The notes under the pieces were generated by a model, which ran no database searches, was not told the origin of the DNA, and worked only from the letters and a program-made list of their open reading frames with translations. Of a DNA stretch of 11,367 nt, positions 1-7,359 are shown in pieces. Positions within the stretch are counted from its first letter, which is position 1. Each line of letters begins with the position of its first letter. Origin of the DNA: UBA3210 sp963623095 (GTDB lineage: Bacteria > Bacillota_I > Bacilli_A > RFN20 > CAG-449); contig CAVFKD010000037.1 of NCBI GenBank assembly GCA_963623095.1, positions 1 to 11,367 on the forward strand. The letters run 5' to 3'. The translations under genes and the position numbers were made by a program.

Positions 1-28
1 CTTTATTAAATTTCTATTTTTTTAAATA

Positions 29-56
29 TTGACAAGAATTTAAAAAATGATATATT
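29..56 (+). promoter_or_regulatory. Strong sigma-70/sigma-A type promoter
   Basis: A consensus -35 TTGACA (29-34) is followed after 16 bases by TATATT (51-56). A TG one base before the -10 (48-49) makes it an extended -10. The start codon at 74 and its ribosome binding site lie just downstream. This is the best promoter in the window and probably drives both the small acidic gene and the nitroreductase. Confidence 0.75.
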
Positions 57-73
57 GAATTTAGGTGATAAAT

Positions 74-271
74 ATGGAAAAAGAAAAAAATAAAAAAGAA
101 GAACCATCATTATTTGATTTAATTTTCGGTATTAATTCTTCAAATGAAGATAATTCATATTCAAGAAAAAGTGATGATAAATTAGATATCTATGATTGGG
201 ATAATCCTGATAATTGCTCTGAAAGAGAATATGATGATGACGATGATTATGATGATTTTGATTCATTTTAA
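74..271 (+). CDS. Small, strongly acidic hypothetical protein (65 aa)
   Basis: I do not recognise this protein. It starts at ATG 74 because AGGTGA (63-68) sits at the right distance; a GTG at 65 lies inside that site and is less likely. The N-terminus is Lys/Glu rich (residues 2-10), followed by a short hydrophobic stretch SLFDLIFGI (12-20), then a polar, probably disordered region. The last 13 residues (53-65) contain eight Asp, including a run of five. I count 23 acidic against 8 basic residues. There is no signal peptide or membrane segment. It has its own strong promoter and is followed after 14 bp by the nitroreductase gene, so the two are probably co-transcribed. It could be a charged adaptor or partner protein, but no function can be assigned. 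Confidence 0.7.
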   Translation: MEKEKNKKEEPSLFDLIFGINSSNEDNSYSRKSDDKLDIYDWDNPDNCSEREYDDDDDYDDFDSF

Positions 272-285
272 TATGAGGTAAAAAT

Positions 286-801
286 ATGTTAGATTGTATT
301 AAAAATAGATATTCTCCTAGAAGTTATCTAGATAAGGATGTAGAACAAGAAAAAATAGAAGAAATAATTAATGCTGGATTAAAAGCTCCTTCAGGAAAAA
401 ATGCCCAAGAAGGAATAATTATTTGTATCACTAATAAAGAAGTTAGAAATAAACTCGCTAAATTAAATGCTTCAATCGCCGGAATGCCTGAAGATATAGA
501 TCCTTTCTATGGAGCACCAGTAGTTTTATTAGTCGCTCATAAGATAAGTCCAATTTCAGATTTAAATGGCGCGGCAATGATTGAAAATATGTTACTTGAA
601 GCTCAAAATCAAGGTCTTAATGCAAGATGGATTAATCGAGGTAAGAAAGAACTTGAAACTGCTGAAGGTAAACAAATTTTAAAAATGGTTAACTTAAACC
701 CTGATGAATATGTTGGAGTTGACCATGTAATAGTTGGCTATTCTATCGAAGAACCATCTATTAAAGAAGTAAAACCAAATAGAGTATTTTACATAAAATA
801 A
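286..801 (+). CDS. Nitroreductase family FMN oxidoreductase (171 aa)
   Basis: This is a predicted cytoplasmic flavoprotein of the nitroreductase fold, which uses FMN and NAD(P)H to reduce nitro compounds, quinones or related substrates. Support comes from the N-terminal NRYSPRSY (residues 7-14), matching the R-x-S-x-R phosphate-binding signature, and from APSGKNAQ (34-41), the usual second FMN-contact segment. There is also a central amphipathic helix (NGAAMIENMLLEAQNQGL) and a C-terminal VIVGYS stretch corresponding to the family's GYP region. At 171 residues it belongs to the short, minimal subgroup. ATG 286 is preceded by GAGG (275-278) with a 7-base spacer. It is the second gene of a likely two-gene unit ending at the hairpin at 823-842. 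The true substrate cannot be read from the sequence. Confidence 0.88.
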   Translation: MLDCIKNRYSPRSYLDKDVEQEKIEEIINAGLKAPSGKNAQEGIIICITNKEVRNKLAKLNASIAGMPEDIDPFYGAPVVLLVAHKISPISDLNGAAMIENMLLEAQNQGLNARWINRGKKELETAEGKQILKMVNLNPDEYVGVDHVIVGYSIEEPSIKEVKPNRVFYIK

Positions 802-822
802 TAATTTTTAAATAATATTTAT

Positions 823-850
823 ATGTCCCATTTTTGGGACATTATTTATT
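823..850 (+). terminator. Hairpin terminator after the nitroreductase gene
   Basis: ATGTCCCA (823-830) pairs perfectly with TGGGACAT (835-842) around a TTTT loop. A T-rich but interrupted tail (ATTATTTATTTTATT) follows. The 22-base distance from the nitroreductase stop fits an intrinsic terminator. The imperfect U-tract makes it a moderate rather than certain call. Confidence 0.6.
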
Positions 851-867
851 TTATTCTATAGATGTTC

Positions 868-874
868 AAGGAGG
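868..874 (+). promoter_or_regulatory. Shine-Dalgarno site that fixes the start at 882
   Basis: AAGGAGG (868-874) lies seven bases before ATG 882. The open frame extends upstream to a TTG at 834, but that codon falls inside the terminator hairpin and has no ribosome binding site, so 882 is the supported start. Confidence 0.85.
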
Positions 875-881
875 AACATTT

Positions 882-1451
882 ATGGAAAGAATTCAATGTG
901 CATTAATTATTAAGGATAATAAGGTATTATGTTTAAAAGGAGATTCTTCTTTGATGATTCCTTTTAAGAAAGTTAATTCATTTAATAGAAGCTTAGATGG
1001 AAAATCATTTATTAAATTATTAAAAAGAAAATATTCTTTAAATATATCTTTAGTTACCAAATTATTTTCTTTAAAAGATGATAATAAAATCTATGATTTA
1101 TTTATCTACCAATACGTTGATGGATATTTATCTAACGATGCATATTTCTTATCATTAAATGAATTAAAAGAAATTAATTTCAATCATGAATTATCATTTA
1201 TTTATTCATTTTTAATTAATTTATTAACTAAAAATCATTATGTTATCGCAAAACAGAAGAATGAATATGCTTCTTCTTATAATAAAAGCTTTTTAGTTGA
1301 TATGTTTGATGATGTTGATATTATCTTCGATGAAGATATTTCTTATTTAGATTTCTTATTAAAGAAAGATAATTATATTAAAGATGATTTATCGATAAAA
1401 TACTTTAAAAATGGTTTATTAGATACTTCTTGTACTTGTATAGCATACTAA
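882..1451 (+). CDS. Nudix-like protein lacking the catalytic box (189 aa)
   Basis: Residues 1-115 have the layout of a Nudix domain. There is an opening strand pair (IQCALIIKDNKVLCLKGD), a 'MIPFKKV' segment where the family has LPGGKxE, a helix (DGKSFIKLLKRKYSLNI) where the catalytic helix should be, a strand pair ending YQYVDGYL, and FLSLNELKEINF, which resembles the family's W-x-x-x-EL segment. The RExxEExGx metal-binding glutamates are absent, so hydrolysis is unlikely. It may bind a nucleotide or ligand, or be a decayed copy. Residues 120-189 form an Asp/Lys/Tyr-rich tail that I do not recognise. No transmembrane segment is seen. It is isolated between a hairpin upstream and the helicase operon downstream, and no convincing promoter of its own is visible. 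The fold call rests on pattern only. Confidence 0.45.
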   Translation: MERIQCALIIKDNKVLCLKGDSSLMIPFKKVNSFNRSLDGKSFIKLLKRKYSLNISLVTKLFSLKDDNKIYDLFIYQYVDGYLSNDAYFLSLNELKEINFNHELSFIYSFLINLLTKNHYVIAKQKNEYASSYNKSFLVDMFDDVDIIFDEDISYLDFLLKKDNYIKDDLSIKYFKNGLLDTSCTCIAY

Positions 1452-1507
1452 ATATAAACTATATAGAAAGTAAAAGGTTATTGATTTTATATTTTTCAGA
1501 AAAAGAT

Positions 1508-1513
1508 TATAAT
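1508..1513 (+). promoter_or_regulatory. Candidate -10 box for the helicase-MoxR-VWA operon
   Basis: A perfect TATAAT lies 24 bases before ATG 1538. The only -35-like sequence, TTGATT at 1481-1486, is 21 bases away, too far for a standard promoter, so the -35 is weak or an activator may be needed. Since the upstream gene ends without a visible terminator, some read-through is also possible. Confidence 0.45.
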
Positions 1514-1537
1514 ATTAATAACAAATGAGGGCATTAA

Positions 1538-4500
1538 ATGAGAAAATTTTTAACATTAGATGAACAAATTAATTCTTTAGAAACGGAAGTTTCAAACCTT
1601 TTAAATCAAATCGAATATTCAAGAAGCAGAAGACCTTTAGAAGTCACATCATTATGTAATAAGCTAACAACTTTAAATGCTTCTTTGAATAACTTAAAGA
1701 AACAAAAAAACGATAATGAATCAATTAAAGATCGTCTAGACGATATTACAAATATGGATTTACCTCTTGATTGGGAAAACGCTTTTGGTAACGATGAAAG
1801 AACTAATGGAGTAAGGGTAGATTCTTCCGCGGATGGTTTAATCTTGTCTTTAAACGACTTAGGATGTGTCGATATTGAATATATTGCCCAAGTTACTGGT
1901 AAAGATTTAAAATCTGTCATCATGGATTTAAAAGGTTCTATTTATCAAAATCCTTTAAAATGGGAAGAATGTTTCTATAAAGGATATGAAACTCAAGAAG
2001 AATATCTATCCGGGAATATCTTAGTTAAATTAAAACAAGCTGAAGACGCTAATAATACTTACGATGGTTATTTTAAAGAAAACGTTGAAGCTTTAAAAAG
2101 AGTTCTTCCTCGTGAAGCAAGAGTAAGTGATATTTATGTAACAATTGGTTCTCCTTTTATTCCTAGTTATGTCATTGATGATTTTATTGTTGCCTTACTT
2201 GGTAGAAATAAAATCAGTTATTTTAGTTCGTATTTAGATGATTCTGATGATAGCAAAATTATTCATAATGAAAAAACAGGTAAATGGATTATTCCTAAGA
2301 AGTTAAAAGCAAATTATCGCAATAATTTACTATCTTATAATGTTTATGGTATTAAAGAAATGACCGCGATAGAGATAATTGAGCATTTATTAAACATGAC
2401 TCCAATTGAAGTAAGAAAGAAAGTCGATGATCCATATAATAAAAAGGGTTATCGTTACGAAATTGATACTGATAAAACTTTAATCGCGAATGAAAGAAAA
2501 GATAGAATTATTAAGCATTTCCAAGAATGGGTCTGGAAAGATGAAAGACGTAAAAAAGATATTGTTGAAGCTTATCAATATAATTATGGTTGTGTTAGAA
2601 CTCGTCATTATAATGGTGATTTCTTAACTTTCCCTAATATAAATAAAGAAGTAAATTTAAGAGAATATCAAAGAAGTGCGATTGCAAGAATTATATTCTC
2701 GAAAAATACATTACTAGCTCACGATGTTGGTACAGGTAAAACATATGTTATGGTCAGCGCAGGTATGGAACTAAAACGTATGGGACTAAGTAAAAAGAAT
2801 ATGTATGTTGTCCCAAATAATATAGTTTCTCAATGGGCTGAAGCTTTTTCATATCTTTATCCAAATTCTTCTGTCTTTACTATAACTCCATCAATTTTTA
2901 CTCCTAAAGAAAGACAAACTACATTAGAAATTATTAGAGATAATGATTTCGATGCAATTATCATTCCTTATTCTTGTTTTAAAATGATTCCAATTGAATA
3001 TGAATGCAAGATTAAAGAAGATGATGAAGTAGATGGTACTTTTAAAAGAGGCAAGAAAAATGAAGTAGTTAAAGAACCTATTAAAGGTATCAAGTTCGAA
3101 GATTTAGGTATTACACGTTTATTCGTTGATGAAGCACATAATTTTAAGAATTTACCTTTCTATGTTGTAAATTCTTCCGCACAATGTTTAGACATGTTAA
3201 ATAAAGTTCGTTATGTTCAAAAGGAAAATAACGGAGGTGGAGTTGTATTTGCCACCGGTACTCCAATTACCAATTCCATCGCAGATTGTTATACAATGCA
3301 ATATTATTTACAAAATGGTGAAATGTCTTTAATTGATATTAAAAGTTTCTCCAACTGGATTGCGATGTTCGCCGAAGTTAAAACCGAATTCGAAATTGGC
3401 GTAGATACATCTTCATATGTATTAAGAAGCCGTTATTCTAAATTCCATAACTTAACAGAACTTACAACTTTATTATCTTTAATCGCTGATTTCCATTCTT
3501 CCGAAGTAAGTGATGGAATTCCAGTATGCAAAGGTAGAACCGATGTCGTAGTTCCTAAAAATGACGATTTAAAAGAATATTTAATTAAAATTTCTAAACG
3601 CGCGGATAACATTAAAAATCATGTAGTCAAAGCAAAAGAAGATAACTATCTTAAAATTACTACCGATGGAAGAAAAGCTGCATTAGATGTTCGATTAGTC
3701 GATGATAAAGCTATATTCCGTTATGATTCAAAAGTTAATGCTTGTTCTGACAAGGTTATAGAAATATATCTAAAATATAATAAAGATAAACTCGCTCAAC
3801 TAATATTCTGCGATACTTCTACTCCTAAACATGGTTTTAATATTTATGATGAATTAAAACTATTATTAATTTCTAAAGGAATGAAGGAAAGTGAAATTGC
3901 CTTTGTTCATGATGCAACAACAGATAAAGAACTTTCCAAACTCTTTGAAAAAGTAAGAAAGGGTGAAGTTAGAGTATTAATTGGCTCAACTCCTAAACTT
4001 GGAATTGGTGTTAACGTCCAAGATAAATTAATTGCTTTACATCATATTGATGTCCCTTGGAGACCATCTGATATGACTCAAAGAGAAGGTCGATTAATCC
4101 GTTATGGTAACTTGAATAAAGAAGTATTTATTTATCGTTATATAACAGAAGGTAGTTTCGATGCTTATTCTTGGCAAATTCTAGAAACTAAACAAAACTT
4201 TATTGTTAATTTATTAAAAGGTTCTTTAGTTGAACATACTTCAAGTGATATTGAATCAACTGTCTTAGATTACGCAGAAGTTAAAGCTCTAGCGATTGGT
4301 AATCCTTTAATTAAACAAAGAGTTGAATTAAATAATGAATTATCAAGAACTTTATTATTACAAAAGAAACTTGTTTCCGATCGTCAAGATTTATCTCAAC
4401 AAGCTTTAGAACTTCCAGGAAAGATTGTCAAAGCTGGTGAAGCTTATGAAAAAGCTATTCAAGATTTAGATGAATATAAAAAGTGGAGTGAATTAAATAA

Positions 4501-4918
4501 AGTTGATAACGTATCTGAAAGTAGTTCACGTAAGGCTTTAAGAGAAGGTTTAGTTATTAAATTAAGAGAATATGTTCTTGAAAAAGAAGAGAAAGTTTAT
4601 GGTACTTATCGTAACTTTGACATTATTCTTCCAAGTAATTTAACATCATCCCACCCATATATTTATTTAAAGAGAAATGGTAAATATCGAATTGAACTTG
4701 GCGCGGATTCGGTAGGTAATTTTGTTAGAATCGATAACTTTATTGATAAATTTGATCAAAAAGTTGAAGAATATAAACAAAATCTAGAATCATTAAGACA
4801 AAAGCTTTGCGATATTAACGATACTTTAAATAATAAAGTTGATTATCAATCTAAGATTGATGATTTAGTTAAACAAATTAAAGTAATCGATGAAAAGATT
4901 GGTTACGAAGAAAAATAG
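1538..4918 (+). CDS. DarB-type SNF2/superfamily II helicase without methyltransferase domain (1126 aa)
   Basis: This is a large DNA-dependent ATPase/translocase of the superfamily II branch found in phage and mobile-element DarB-like proteins. Residues 1-60 form a coiled coil. Residues 75-380 match the family's pre-helicase region, including EYLSGN (155-160) and LREYQRSA before the motor. Motor motifs are intact: Walker A AHDVGTGKT (394-402), DEAH (531-534), motif III GTPITNS (574-580), LGIGVNVQ (821-828) and the arginine-finger motif QREGRLIR (848-855), followed by the typical YRYITEGSFDAYSWQ. The C-terminus carries coiled coils and a small beta domain and looks complete. Relatives often exceed 1800 residues because an N6-adenine methyltransferase precedes the helicase; here that part is missing. 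TGAGGG (1526-1531) supports ATG 1538. It heads an operon with the MoxR gene 12 bp downstream. Confidence 0.88.
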   Translation: MRKFLTLDEQINSLETEVSNLLNQIEYSRSRRPLEVTSLCNKLTTLNASLNNLKKQKNDNESIKDRLDDITNMDLPLDWENAFGNDERTNGVRVDSSADGLILSLNDLGCVDIEYIAQVTGKDLKSVIMDLKGSIYQNPLKWEECFYKGYETQEEYLSGNILVKLKQAEDANNTYDGYFKENVEALKRVLPREARVSDIYVTIGSPFIPSYVIDDFIVALLGRNKISYFSSYLDDSDDSKIIHNEKTGKWIIPKKLKANYRNNLLSYNVYGIKEMTAIEIIEHLLNMTPIEVRKKVDDPYNKKGYRYEIDTDKTLIANERKDRIIKHFQEWVWKDERRKKDIVEAYQYNYGCVRTRHYNGDFLTFPNINKEVNLREYQRSAIARIIFSKNTLLAHDVGTGKTYVMVSAGMELKRMGLSKKNMYVVPNNIVSQWAEAFSYLYPNSSVFTITPSIFTPKERQTTLEIIRDNDFDAIIIPYSCFKMIPIEYECKIKEDDEVDGTFKRGKKNEVVKEPIKGIKFEDLGITRLFVDEAHNFKNLPFYVVNSSAQCLDMLNKVRYVQKENNGGGVVFATGTPITNSIADCYTMQYYLQNGEMSLIDIKSFSNWIAMFAEVKTEFEIGVDTSSYVLRSRYSKFHNLTELTTLLSLIADFHSSEVSDGIPVCKGRTDVVVPKNDDLKEYLIKISKRADNIKNHVVKAKEDNYLKITTDGRKAALDVRLVDDKAIFRYDSKVNACSDKVIEIYLKYNKDKLAQLIFCDTSTPKHGFNIYDELKLLLISKGMKESEIAFVHDATTDKELSKLFEKVRKGEVRVLIGSTPKLGIGVNVQDKLIALHHIDVPWRPSDMTQREGRLIRYGNLNKEVFIYRYITEGSFDAYSWQILETKQNFIVNLLKGSLVEHTSSDIESTVLDYAEVKALAIGNPLIKQRVELNNELSRTLLLQKKLVSDRQDLSQQALELPGKIVKAGEAYEKAIQDLDEYKKWSELNKVDNVSESSSRKALREGLVIKLREYVLEKEEKVYGTYRNFDIILPSNLTSSHPYIYLKRNGKYRIELGADSVGNFVRIDNFIDKFDQKVEEYKQNLESLRQKLCDINDTLNNKVDYQSKIDDLVKQIKVIDEKIGYEEK

Positions 4919-4930
4919 AAAGGTAGTACT

Positions 4931-6046
4931 ATGGAACAAATTAAAATTACAACTATTCCAAATATGAATGTAAATGCGGTAATTGATAAATTATCGTTCG
5001 CATATTCAAAAATTATTAACGCAAATTTGCCTCTTAAAACTATGCCTTCGGTTATGTTATGGGGCGCACCTGGAGTTGGTAAATCTGATGCAGTTAGACA
5101 AATTGCTTCCAAAATTGGTGATTTAACTTCTAAAAAGGTTGTTATTACTGATGTTAGATTATTATTATTTAACCCAGTTGATTTAAGAGGTATTCCAACC
5201 GCGAACGCAGATAAAACTCTCGCGGTTTGGTTAAAACCTAAAATCTTCCAAATGGATGATTCTTCTGACACTATTAATATTTTATTCTTAGATGAAATAT
5301 CTGCCGCGCCAGTATCTGTTCAAGCTTCCGCATATCAAATTACTTTAGATAGACAAGTCGGAGAACACAAACTTCCTGAAAATTGTATTGTTATTGCCGC
5401 GGGTAATAGAGTAAGTGATAAATCAGTCGCTTATAAAATGCCTAAAGCATTGGCAAATAGATTACTACATATCGATGTTGAAGGTGATTTTAAATCTTGG
5501 AAACAATGGGCTATTAAACATGGTATTAATGAAAAGATTATTGGCTTTTTATCATTTAATGAATCAATGTTAATGCAATTTAATTCTTCAAGTGATGATT
5601 TAGCTTTCCCTACACCTAGATCTTGGGAAATGGCTTCTAATATCTTAAATTACGTCACTGATGATGTTAAACAAGCTAGAGATTTAATTTCCGGATTAAT
5701 TGGTAAAGGGGCAACAGCTGAATTTTTAACTTGGACTAGAATCTATAAAGATTTACCGGATGTTAATTTAATATTCGAAGGACAAAACGTTAAAGTTCCT
5801 ACTTCAGTTGACGCACTTTATGCAATTTCTTCATCGATTATTGCTCACGCTAGAACAATCAAGAATGATATGGTTAAAATTGAAAACGCAATTAATTATA
5901 TTTCCAAATTACCTCCAGATTTCTCGATAGTTGCGATGAAAGATTTAATGTATATTGAAGATGATTATAAGTTAAAATTAATGAAAATCCCTTCATTTAT
6001 TCAATTTATGAAAACTAGAGGTGCATTAATTAATGAATTTAACTAG
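4931..6046 (+). CDS. MoxR-type AAA+ ATPase (371 aa)
   Basis: This is a cytoplasmic AAA+ ATPase of the MoxR group, whose members act as hexameric chaperone-like machines with VWA-domain partners. Visible motifs are Walker A GAPGVGKS (45-52), Walker B LFLDE with D121 and E122, a sensor-1 Asn in AAGN (N159), and an arginine in ANRLLHIDVE (R177) at the usual arginine-finger position. The segment VRLLLFNPVDLRGIP, before Walker B, matches the family's R-x-x-x-x-x-P-x-D-x-R-G-x-P signature. Residues from about 190 form the C-terminal lid and a helical region. AAAGG (4919-4923) precedes ATG 4931. The gene lies 12 bp after the helicase and overlaps the VWA gene by 14 bases, so all three products should be made together. 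The substrate it remodels is unknown. Confidence 0.93.
   Translation: MEQIKITTIPNMNVNAVIDKLSFAYSKIINANLPLKTMPSVMLWGAPGVGKSDAVRQIASKIGDLTSKKVVITDVRLLLFNPVDLRGIPTANADKTLAVWLKPKIFQMDDSSDTINILFLDEISAAPVSVQASAYQITLDRQVGEHKLPENCIVIAAGNRVSDKSVAYKMPKALANRLLHIDVEGDFKSWKQWAIKHGINEKIIGFLSFNESMLMQFNSSSDDLAFPTPRSWEMASNILNYVTDDVKQARDLISGLIGKGATAEFLTWTRIYKDLPDVNLIFEGQNVKVPTSVDALYAISSSIIAHARTIKNDMVKIENAINYISKLPPDFSIVAMKDLMYIEDDYKLKLMKIPSFIQFMKTRGALINEFN
6018..6023 (+). promoter_or_regulatory. Internal ribosome binding site, MoxR/VWA overlap
   Basis: GAGGTG inside the end of the MoxR frame lies nine bases before ATG 6033, and the two coding frames overlap by 14 bases (6033-6046). This arrangement favours translational coupling, as expected for subunits of one complex. 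Confidence 0.8.
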
Positions 6047-7280
6047 TGAACAAATTAAAAATTATTCTAAAAGAATCTTATCCGCGAGAACCCATATTTT
6101 ATTAAATAATGGGTTCTTTGGAATTCTTTTAATGCATTTAAAATTTGGATTAGAAGAAGGTATTAACACCGCGGCAACCGATGGAATGAAGATAGTCTTT
6201 GATCCTAAATTCTTAGATGGTATAACAGATAAAGAATTAGAATTTATCTTAATGCATGAATTAATGCACGTTGTTTTAAAACATCCTTTTAGATTAAATG
6301 ATGATGATTTATCTAATATTGCTTGTGATATAGTTGTTAATTCAACAATTAAACACGCGATGGGAGATAATGATGATTGTATCAGTGTTAAAAACTTCGG
6401 GGGAATTTCTATGCATTTAACTCCAGAAGGTCAAGAAGGGTATTTATATTCTGTCGAAGAAATATATAAAATGTTATATATCGCGATTAAGAAAGATGGA
6501 TATGATTCTGTAATGAATAAAATTTTTGGTAATGAAGGTGATTCTTCAAAAGACAAAAATAAGAATGAAGATAAAACTGTCGATTCTCATGAAAAATGGG
6601 GAAGTGTTGGAAAAGATGTATCAGATGATTGGGATAAAAGAATTGTTGATACATGTAATGTTTTAAAAAGACAAGGACAATCGGCTTCAATCCCTAAAAT
6701 AATTGAAATATTATATGATGAATTAACATCTCCTCAGCTAGATTGGAGAATGTTATTAAATGATTTCATCTCGGAAGAAATTAATGATTATTCATTTACT
6801 CCTCCAGATAGAAGATATCAAGATTCAGGTTTCTTTTTACCGGATTTTAATGATGTTGATGCAAGCGTTAAGGAACTTTTATTCATGGTCGATACATCAG
6901 GATCAATGTCTATTACCGAAATTAGCGAAGTCTATAATGAAATTAAAGGGGCAATTGATCAATTTAATGGTAAATTAGAAGGCTATTTAGGATTCTTTGA
7001 TTCGGTAGTTGTTCCACCAGTTAAATTTTCTAATATCGATGAATTAAAAGTAATTAAACCTCGCGGGGGAGGAGGAACTTCCTTTTATGCAGTTTTTGAA
7101 TATATTGAAGAACATCAAGAAGATTTTCCTTCATTGCAATGCATTATTATTTTAACTGATGGTCATTCTAATTATCCAAAAGAAGAAATCGCTCATGGAA
7201 TACCAGTATTATGGATAATTAATAATGAAAAGATGACTCCTCCTTTTGGTAAAGTGGCAAGAATCAAAAGTAAATCATAA
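6033..7280 (+). CDS. DUF2201-type protein: HExxH metallopeptidase-like domain plus VWA domain (415 aa)
   Basis: This is the predicted MoxR partner. The N-terminal domain (about 1-150) contains HELMH (75-79), a zinc-peptidase HExxH motif, followed by H84 and by ACDIVVN (97-103), whose Asp is a plausible third metal ligand. A Lys/Asp/Glu-rich linker spans about 166-190. The C-terminal domain (about 280-415) is a VWA-like fold with an apparently intact MIDAS: DTSGS (287-291), Thr349 in GGGGTSF and Asp376 in LTDG. The ending PPFGKVARI is typical, so the protein looks complete. MoxR-VWA pairs such as RavA-ViaA are established. Whether this HExxH domain cuts protein is unproven, and it could be structural. 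The gene closes the helicase operon and is followed at once by a terminator. Confidence 0.9.
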   Translation: MNLTSEQIKNYSKRILSARTHILLNNGFFGILLMHLKFGLEEGINTAATDGMKIVFDPKFLDGITDKELEFILMHELMHVVLKHPFRLNDDDLSNIACDIVVNSTIKHAMGDNDDCISVKNFGGISMHLTPEGQEGYLYSVEEIYKMLYIAIKKDGYDSVMNKIFGNEGDSSKDKNKNEDKTVDSHEKWGSVGKDVSDDWDKRIVDTCNVLKRQGQSASIPKIIEILYDELTSPQLDWRMLLNDFISEEINDYSFTPPDRRYQDSGFFLPDFNDVDASVKELLFMVDTSGSMSITEISEVYNEIKGAIDQFNGKLEGYLGFFDSVVVPPVKFSNIDELKVIKPRGGGGTSFYAVFEYIEEHQEDFPSLQCIIILTDGHSNYPKEEIAHGIPVLWIINNEKMTPPFGKVARIKSKS

Positions 7281-7281
7281 T

Positions 7282-7312
7282 AAAGGGCATATTTAAATTA
7301 TGTCCTTTTTTT
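7282..7312 (+). terminator. Intrinsic terminator of the helicase-MoxR-VWA operon
   Basis: AAAGGGCATA (7282-7291) pairs with TATGTCCTTT (7299-7308) with a single G-U wobble around a 7-base loop, running into seven T (7306-7312). It starts one base after the VWA stop codon and separates the operon from the WYL gene. Confidence 0.85.
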
Positions 7313-7327
7313 GTCTCTTAAATGGTG

Positions 7328-7333
7328 TATAAT
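7328..7333 (+). promoter_or_regulatory. -10 box of the WYL regulator gene
   Basis: A perfect TATAAT lies 26 bases before the start codon and 11 bases before AAGGAG (7345-7350). The expected -35 position falls on the T-run of the preceding terminator and has no consensus match, so promoter strength probably depends on the -10 or on a regulator. Confidence 0.6.
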
Positions 7334-7359
7334 AAACATATATTAAGGAGAAGTTATCT

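Noticed and set aside
1..28. End of an upstream terminator (T-rich stretch)
   Set aside because: Only a T-rich tail is visible and no stem can be formed within the window.
834..862. A promoter TTGGGA-N17-TATAGA before the Nudix-like gene
   Set aside because: The transcript would start inside the ribosome binding site at 868-874, and the -35 is part of a hairpin arm.
834..881. A longer N-terminus for the Nudix-like protein, starting at TTG 834
   Set aside because: The codon lies inside the terminator hairpin with no ribosome binding site, whereas AAGGAGG is correctly placed before ATG 882.
1477..1522. Imperfect inverted repeat GTTATTGAT / ATTAATAAC around the helicase operon promoter
   Set aside because: The arms are AT-rich with one mismatch and a 28-base spacer, so it is not distinguishable from chance in this base composition.
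1606..1923. Reverse-strand open frame of 105 codons inside the helicase gene
   Set aside because: It is antisense to a well-supported gene, and the product has no recognisable family.
4903..5271. Reverse-strand open frame of 122 codons over the MoxR start
   Set aside because: It is antisense to conserved Walker A coding sequence and is a frame shadow.
6760..6978. Alternative + strand frame inside the VWA gene
   Set aside because: It lies entirely inside the MIDAS-coding region in another frame, with no family match.
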